Positions 1 to 7,557 of a stretch of 7,557 nucleotides of DNA are shown piece by piece. The stretch comes from Acidobacteriota bacterium (GTDB lineage: Bacteria > Acidobacteriota > Vicinamibacteria > Vicinamibacterales > UBA2999), in the NCBI GenBank assembly GCA_947465645.1, contig CANIBQ010000152.1:1-7557 (forward strand), written 5' to 3'. The position numbers were made by a program, and so were the translations under genes. How positions within the stretch are numbered: position 1 is the stretch's first letter; each line of letters opens with the position of its first letter. Below the pieces are notes generated by a model that saw only the letters and a list, made by a program, of their open reading frames with translations, was not told the origin of the DNA and made no database searches.

Positions 1-2105
1 GTGAGGGTGGCCGTGGGCCGCCTGTCCGAGGCGTAGATGGTCACGACGCTCGGGTCGTTCGACGTCACGGTGACCGTCAGGGGCGCGGCGGGATACATCG
101 GCCGCCCGCTGCCGTCCTGCAACTGCACCACCAGCGGATAGTTGAAGTCTCCGTGACCGAGCAGCGTCGACACTGTATAGACCGCGAGGTGCGGCTGACC
201 TTGTGCGGAAGGCTGTCCGTACGCGACGGACGCGGGCTCGGTCGACGGCGGCGTGACCGCGCCTGTCGACGGCGGCTTGGCCACGCCCTTGGCCACGTCC
301 TTGAGTGCATCGACGAGACCACCCAACAAGCCGCCCTTCGGTTTGCCCGGTTGCGCGGGCGTGGGCGGCGTCACAGGCGTCGCGCTCGTGCTGCGGTCGT
401 TCGCTTCCGCAGGCAGCAGGCGCAATTCGAGTGACGGTCCACCTGGATCCGAGCCGTTTCGGAATTGCACCTGCGCACTGGACTGACCACCGAGAAGCTG
501 CGCGACGTTCCAGACAAAGCGATAGGCTTCTCCCCGGTCGGTCATGACCTCGTAGCCGCCTCCCGCCGATCTGTTGTTGGCCTCGTAATCGTGGCTGTAG
601 AACAGCATCCATCGCGCGGAATTCGGCTCACGATACGGGTAGTTGCGCCCGTCGGCGTACCGCATCGGCGACGTCTTGTTCAGCGGCGGATCGGTGAGCG
701 GCCGGCCGTTGATCGCGATCTCCAGCGCGTAGGCGCCGCCGGCCGGCTTCTCGTACAGCAGCCGCGATTCGATCGGCAGGACGCCGTCGAGTCGGAGCGG
801 GCCCGACCATTGTTCGCTGGGCCGCAGGACAATGCTGCCGCGAATGCGCGGCCGCGACGCCGCCGAGAATCGATCGGCGCCGACCCGCACCGGCTGCGAG
901 ACGCCGACGCCGGGCCACACGAGGGCCGCGTCACCCCGGCTCACCGTGCGCGATTGGCCCGTTCGTGTCTCGCGGACCTGCACTTGGCCGTCCACCACGA
1001 GGACCGCCGCCGCGCCGTTTGACGCGAGGTCAACGACCACGCGGGCGGGGCCGCTGCTCCCGGTCACAGTCGCCGAGGGCAGCTCGAGTCGAACGGCCGT
1101 CTCGTCAGGCGCGACGACCGACGGCGACCAGGTGACGGGTCGGAGACGCGGCCCCTCCGGGTTGAGTGCTCCCACCCGCCACATGTCGCCGGCCGGGATG
1201 TACACAAAGTCGCCGCCCCCGTTAATCGTGCCGCGGATGGAGCCGTGTTCCGACGACGCAAGGAGCGGACCCACCGGCGTAGAGAACGAGCTGTTGGGGA
1301 TGAAATAGCGGATGAATGTCTCGCCGAACAACGCAAACTGGCGATCCAGATCGACACTGGCGCCACGGAGCCGCGACAGGAACTCGTCTGCGCCCACCCC
1401 GGAGTTGAGGCTGGCGAGCGCTGCCTGCAGCCAGTCACGGTCGTCCAGGACGGTGAACCCCTGGCGAATGCGATCCGAAAGGAACCCGGGCAACGGGCCC
1501 TCGACGCCTCGATTGTTGACGGTCGTCGGCGTGCCGCCGCCCCGCACGAAGAACCCATCCGGATTGGCCTGCAGCTCACGCGCGATCGCCATCAGCGACC
1601 ATTGCAGGTTGAAGGCATTCCATTGTTCAGGGGTCAGCGATATTCCCCGACCTCCGGTCGCCGGTGTTCCGACGGGCGCCGGTGGTGTCGGCGGTGAAGT
1701 GACGCGACCCGGCTCGATGCCCAGCTCACGGCACGACGCCGCGGCTTCCCCCAGGTCAAAGACCCTCTCGGTGAGTCCCTCGCTCCGCCATGCGGTGTCC
1801 TGCCCCGGCACTTGTCGCCAGTGCTCGTACGAACCGACGCAGGCCTTCCTCACGGGGTCGTACACCCAGGGCTTGCCGATGCGCACTCGCCATCCCGATC
1901 GCGCCAAACTCCCGTCGATATCGACGACTCGGGAACCCCCATCGAGGGCCTGGGAGAGGACCTCGTGTTTGCGCGTCACGCAGGCGCACAAGCCGTCCGG
2001 ATCAGGATCGGTGCCCGCCGGCGTTTGGCCGGCGGCTGGCAGCGCAGACAGCGTCAGGAAGGAGAGAGCGAGCACCCACTGACGAAGCGACGGCTGGCGT
2101 GTCAT
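1..2105 (-). CDS. Large secreted multidomain protein of unknown function, with FecR-like and Ig-like segments (C terminus beyond window)
   Basis: I translated the reverse strand from the ATG at 2105-2103 and found 701 codons with no stop. The frame leaves the window at position 1, so the C terminus is missing. The start follows a good GGGAGG ribosome binding site. Residues 1-26 look like a signal peptide: basic MTRQPSLR, a hydrophobic core (WVLALSFLTLSAL), then PAAG before Q27. This implies export, probably to the periplasm or cell surface. All four cysteines seen (C40, C42, C89, C125) lie in the N-terminal 125 residues and could form disulfides. A Pro/Thr/Gly linker (about 136-154) leads to an unrecognised domain (about 155-300). 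Residues about 363-402 (VLVVDGQVQVRETRTGQ, then a Gly-Asp turn) resemble the beta-rich FecR fold. Residues about 423-550 look like a beta-sandwich with aromatic and Asn-rich strands. A second Pro/Thr linker (about 571-625) contains short repeats. Residues about 642-701 (LVVQLQDGSGRP, VTVTSNDPSVVTI) resemble a bacterial Ig-like domain. No catalytic motif was recognised. The reading frame is well supported; the domain names are inference. Confidence 0.82.
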   Translation of the reverse strand, partial: MTRQPSLRQWVLALSFLTLSALPAAGQTPAGTDPDPDGLCACVTRKHEVLSQALDGGSRVVDIDGSLARSGWRVRIGKPWVYDPVRKACVGSYEHWRQVPGQDTAWRSEGLTERVFDLGEAAASCRELGIEPGRVTSPPTPPAPVGTPATGGRGISLTPEQWNAFNLQWSLMAIARELQANPDGFFVRGGGTPTTVNNRGVEGPLPGFLSDRIRQGFTVLDDRDWLQAALASLNSGVGADEFLSRLRGASVDLDRQFALFGETFIRYFIPNSSFSTPVGPLLASSEHGSIRGTINGGGDFVYIPAGDMWRVGALNPEGPRLRPVTWSPSVVAPDETAVRLELPSATVTGSSGPARVVVDLASNGAAAVLVVDGQVQVRETRTGQSRTVSRGDAALVWPGVGVSQPVRVGADRFSAASRPRIRGSIVLRPSEQWSGPLRLDGVLPIESRLLYEKPAGGAYALEIAINGRPLTDPPLNKTSPMRYADGRNYPYREPNSARWMLFYSHDYEANNRSAGGGYEVMTDRGEAYRFVWNVAQLLGGQSSAQVQFRNGSDPGGPSLELRLLPAEANDRSTSATPVTPPTPAQPGKPKGGLLGGLVDALKDVAKGVAKPPSTGAVTPPSTEPASVAYGQPSAQGQPHLAVYTVSTLLGHGDFNYPLVVQLQDGSGRPMYPAAPLTVTVTSNDPSVVTIYASDRRPTATL

Positions 2106-2110
2106 GGAGA

Positions 2111-2116
2111 CCTCCC
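2111..2116 (-). promoter_or_regulatory. Shine-Dalgarno site of the secreted-protein gene
   Basis: The minus strand reads GGGAGG here, five bases (TCTCC) before the ATG at 2105. It fixes the start of the large secreted protein and is a much better ribosome binding site than those of the permease or uvrA. Its GGG also forms one end of a 9-bp inverted repeat. Confidence 0.65.
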
Positions 2117-2159
2117 GTGATGGGCCACGCCCCACCACGACCGAGGCGTGCATCACGGG
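2114..2159 (-). repeat. 9-bp perfect inverted repeat spanning the ribosome binding site
   Basis: CCCGTGATG (2114-2122) and CATCACGGG (2151-2159) are perfect reverse complements separated by 28 bp. In minus-strand mRNA the arm nearer the gene is CATCACGGG, whose last three bases are the GGG of the Shine-Dalgarno sequence. The folded hairpin would therefore partly hide the ribosome binding site. It could equally be a protein-binding operator. The inverted repeat is seen directly; a regulatory role is inference. Confidence 0.4.
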
Positions 2160-2180
2160 TACCAGGGCACACGCATCACG
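2150..2180. repeat. Direct repeat GCATCACG, two copies 23 bp apart
   Basis: GCATCACG occurs at 2150-2157 and 2173-2180, about two helical turns apart, and the second copy runs into a CACGTG palindrome (2177-2182). A third, inverted copy of the core (CGTGATG) is at 2116-2122. All are in the spacer between the divergent secreted-protein and permease genes, so they could be operator half-sites. Short matches of this size can also arise by chance. Confidence 0.3.
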
Positions 2181-2261
2181 TGGCCGGCATGGCCAGTCGA
2201 CGCGGACTCGATCGGCGCGGAAAATCCCGCTGGCGCCGTCGCATATTTCGCTCTTGCGCGG

Positions 2262-2267
2262 TACACT
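2262..2267 (+). promoter_or_regulatory. Possible -10 element of the permease gene
   Basis: TACACT matches the TATAAT consensus at four of six bases and ends eight bases before the permease ATG (2276). Transcription from it would start within a few bases of the start codon, giving a leaderless or nearly leaderless mRNA. This fits the absence of a Shine-Dalgarno sequence: the bases before the ATG are CCCTCCCC. No good -35 hexamer is visible at normal spacing, so the call is weak. Confidence 0.25.
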
Positions 2268-2275
2268 CCCTCCCC

Positions 2276-3772
<1,497 letters not shown>

Positions 3773-3809
3773 GGGATTCGGGATATCGAAGAAGTCCCCT
3801 CAGTACCCT

Positions 3810-6692
<2,883 letters not shown>

Positions 6693-6701
6693 GTGTGGTC
6701 T

Positions 6702-6749
6702 TCACTGGGGTCTGACCCCAAAACGACCCGTCACTGGGGTCAGACCCCA
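6702..6749. repeat. Pair of REP-like palindromic repeats (TGGGGTCWGACCCCA)
   Basis: Two 19-bp copies of TCACTGGGGTCWGACCCCA (6702-6720 with central T, 6731-6749 with central A) differ at one base and repeat with a 29-bp period. Each holds a 15-bp palindrome around a single central base (6706-6720 and 6735-6749). Because the centres are T and A, the two palindromes are also exact reverse complements, so RNA could form a perfect 15-bp stem with a 14-base loop. It begins nine bases after the uvrA stop, the usual place for REP-type elements. No T-tract follows, so it is not a standard intrinsic terminator. It may still stabilise the uvrA mRNA 3' end. Confidence 0.7.
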
Positions 6750-6757
6750 CGATCCGG

Positions 6758-6781
6758 TTGTGGTAAATTCGCCACAATTTT
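6758..6781 (+). terminator. Weak terminator-like hairpin after uvrA
   Basis: TTGTGG (6758-6763) pairs with CCACAA (6772-6777) around the 8-base loop TAAATTCG, and TTTT follows directly (6778-6781). Shape and plus-strand orientation fit an intrinsic terminator for uvrA, but the stem is only six base pairs with two or three strong pairs, and the T-run is short. The same AT-rich patch could instead be promoter DNA for what lies downstream. Confidence 0.3.
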
Positions 6782-6794
6782 ACAGAGGTGCGCT

Positions 6795-6854
6795 GTGGCC
6801 CGTTCGCAACAAATCGATCAAAGGCCGCCCGGCGCGTGGATCGAGATATCGTAG
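6795..6854 (+). CDS. Possible 19-residue leader peptide upstream of lpxC
   Basis: A GTG codon at 6795 is preceded by GAGGTG (6785-6790), a perfect six-base match to the Shine-Dalgarno consensus, with a four-base spacer. It encodes MARSQQIDQRPPGAWIEIS and stops at TAG (6852-6854). The same frame stays open after the TAG for 35 more codons and ends at a TGA (6960-6962) that shares one base with the lpxC ATG. It could be a regulatory leader peptide, a small gene broken by an amber codon, or chance. No homologue is recognised, and composition cannot settle it at this length. The ribosome binding site is the main support. Confidence 0.25.
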   Translation: MARSQQIDQRPPGAWIEIS

Positions 6855-6918
6855 CAAGGTATTCGCTGGCAACGAGTTACACGATGGACATGCGGAGTTG
6901 CACGGCTCGGCACTGTGA

Positions 6919-6947
6919 TTGCTTCTGCAGTGACAGCCCCGTATAAC
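6919..6947 (+). promoter_or_regulatory. Sigma70-like promoter for lpxC
   Basis: TTGCTT (6919-6924) and TATAAC (6942-6947) are separated by exactly 17 bp. The -10 matches the consensus at five of six positions; the -35 matches at TTG only. Transcription would start near 6954, inside the Shine-Dalgarno sequence of lpxC, leaving a leader of about eight bases. This is the best promoter-like pair I found in the window and implies that lpxC is transcribed separately from uvrA. Confidence 0.45.
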
Positions 6948-6951
6948 GGCC

Positions 6952-6957
6952 AGGGAG
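6952..6957 (+). promoter_or_regulatory. Shine-Dalgarno site of lpxC
   Basis: AGGGAG lies four bases before the lpxC ATG at 6962. The spacing is a little short but supports this start, which is also where LpxC-like sequence begins (MNAQRTLRRSISCAGIGLHS). Confidence 0.55.
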
Positions 6958-6961
6958 TCTG

Positions 6962-7557
6962 ATGAACGCACAACGGACACTTCGTCGATCCATCTCTTGC
7001 GCAGGCATCGGTCTCCATTCCGGTAATAAAGTCACCCTTTCCCTCAAGCCCGCGGCCGCTGATTCCGGCATCCGGTTCCGGCGTTCCGATCTGGGCGGTC
7101 TCGAAGTTCCGGCGACGGTCGAACATGTCGGCGGGATCAAGCTCGCCACGGGCCTGATGCGCGACGCGGTCACGGTCGACACCGTCGAACACCTGCTGGC
7201 CGCGCTCATCAGCGTCGGCATCGACAACGCGGTGATCGAGTTGAACTCGCCCGAGGTGCCGATCATGGACGGCAGCGCGGCGCCGTTCCTCTACCTGATT
7301 CATGAAGCGGGCGTGAAGCGGCTGCAGGCGCCGCGCAAGTTCCTCAAGGTGCAGCGGCCGATCTCGCTCTCGCACGGCGACAAGCGGATCGCGCTCTACC
7401 CGTCAGACCACTTCAAGGTCACCTACAGCATCGCCTTCGACCATCCGCTACTCCGGCACCAGTCGCGGACGATCCGCATCACCGAGGAATCGTTCGTCGA
7501 AGAGATCGCGCCGGCGCGCACGTTCGGCTTTCTCAAGGAAGTCGAGATGATGCGGCA
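6962..7557 (+). CDS. lpxC: UDP-3-O-acyl-N-acetylglucosamine deacetylase LpxC (N-terminal part)
   Basis: LpxC removes the acetyl group from UDP-3-O-acyl-GlcNAc, the committed step of lipid A synthesis, in the cytoplasm with a catalytic zinc. The window holds the first 198 codons; the frame runs off the right edge. Family landmarks are clear: RTLRRSISCAGIGLHSG (residues 5-21); TVEHLLAAL (74-82), in which E76 and H77 correspond to the E. coli general base Glu78 and zinc ligand His79; NSPEVPIMDGSAAPF (95-109); and ARTFGF (185-190). The remaining zinc ligands (E. coli His238 and Asp242) and His265 would lie beyond the window, so a complete active site cannot be confirmed, nor can a C-terminal FabZ fusion like that of Bacteroidota be excluded. 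It probably has its own promoter just upstream. Identification is firm. Confidence 0.97.
   Translation, partial: MNAQRTLRRSISCAGIGLHSGNKVTLSLKPAAADSGIRFRRSDLGGLEVPATVEHVGGIKLATGLMRDAVTVDTVEHLLAALISVGIDNAVIELNSPEVPIMDGSAAPFLYLIHEAGVKRLQAPRKFLKVQRPISLSHGDKRIALYPSDHFKVTYSIAFDHPLLRHQSRTIRITEESFVEEIAPARTFGFLKEVEMMR

Noticed and set aside
241..297. Direct repeats GTCGACGGCGGC (241-252, 265-276) and TTGGCCACG (277-285, 289-297)
   Set aside because: They are codon-phased (24 and 12 bp) and encode the repetitive Pro/Ser/Thr and Val-Ala-Lys linker of the secreted protein, so they are protein low complexity rather than a separate DNA element.
465..1022. 185-codon plus-strand frame
   Set aside because: It lies opposite the continuous minus-strand secreted-protein frame, and its Arg-rich product has no signal or domain.
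1312..2082. 256-codon plus-strand frame
   Set aside because: Shadow of the minus-strand gene; Ser/Arg/Pro-rich with no recognisable features, whereas the minus strand gives a signal peptide and domain-like sequence here.
1790..2275. N-terminal extension of the permease by 162 codons
   Set aside because: The extension is Arg/Pro-rich, overlaps the opposite gene and its leader, and is unlike any permease N terminus; family-like sequence begins at 2276.
3773..3798. Hairpin GGGATT/AGTCCC in the uvrA leader
   Set aside because: Only six pairs including a G-U, with a 14-base loop and no link to the start codon or a T-run; too weak to call.
6884..6946. 20-codon Cys-rich ORF (MDMRSCTARHCDCFCSDSPV) before lpxC
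   Set aside because: The four-cysteine pattern caught the eye, but there is no clear ribosome binding site and it overlaps the better small frame and the lpxC promoter elements; chance is the simplest explanation.

Overview
The window is GC-rich DNA from a Gram-negative-type bacterium. lpxC implies lipid A synthesis and therefore an outer membrane. The protein style (Arg/Ala/Gly-rich, Pro/Thr linkers, Ig-like repeats in a secreted protein) and the weak Shine-Dalgarno use would fit Acidobacteriota, possibly the Vicinamibacterales, but that assignment is an inference from general resemblance, not from a marker comparison.

Layout. On the minus strand, 2105 down to 1 is a single uninterrupted reading frame for a large secreted protein of unknown function. 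It runs off the left edge, so its C terminus is missing. It is divergent from the plus-strand genes across a 170-bp spacer (2106-2275) that carries a 9-bp inverted repeat overlapping its ribosome binding site. On the plus strand follow a complete APC-family amino acid permease (2276-3772), then after only 37 bp a complete uvrA (3810-6692, nucleotide excision repair), then a 269-bp gap, then the 5' part of lpxC (6962 to the right edge, lipid A biosynthesis).

The uvrA-lpxC gap is the richest non-coding stretch. It has two 19-bp near-identical palindromic repeats that resemble REP elements (6702-6749), a weak terminator-like hairpin beside an AT-rich patch, a 19-codon ORF with a good Shine-Dalgarno sequence, and a good sigma70-like promoter placed almost on top of the lpxC start.

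The genes do not form an obvious single pathway. Permease and uvrA may be co-transcribed because of the short gap, but a -10-like hexamer at the permease stop codon suggests uvrA can also be transcribed separately. lpxC appears to have its own promoter. I did not find a convincing new multi-gene system. The best leads are the unrecognised multidomain secreted protein, the hairpin covering its ribosome binding site, the palindromic repeat pair, and the small interrupted frame upstream of lpxC.
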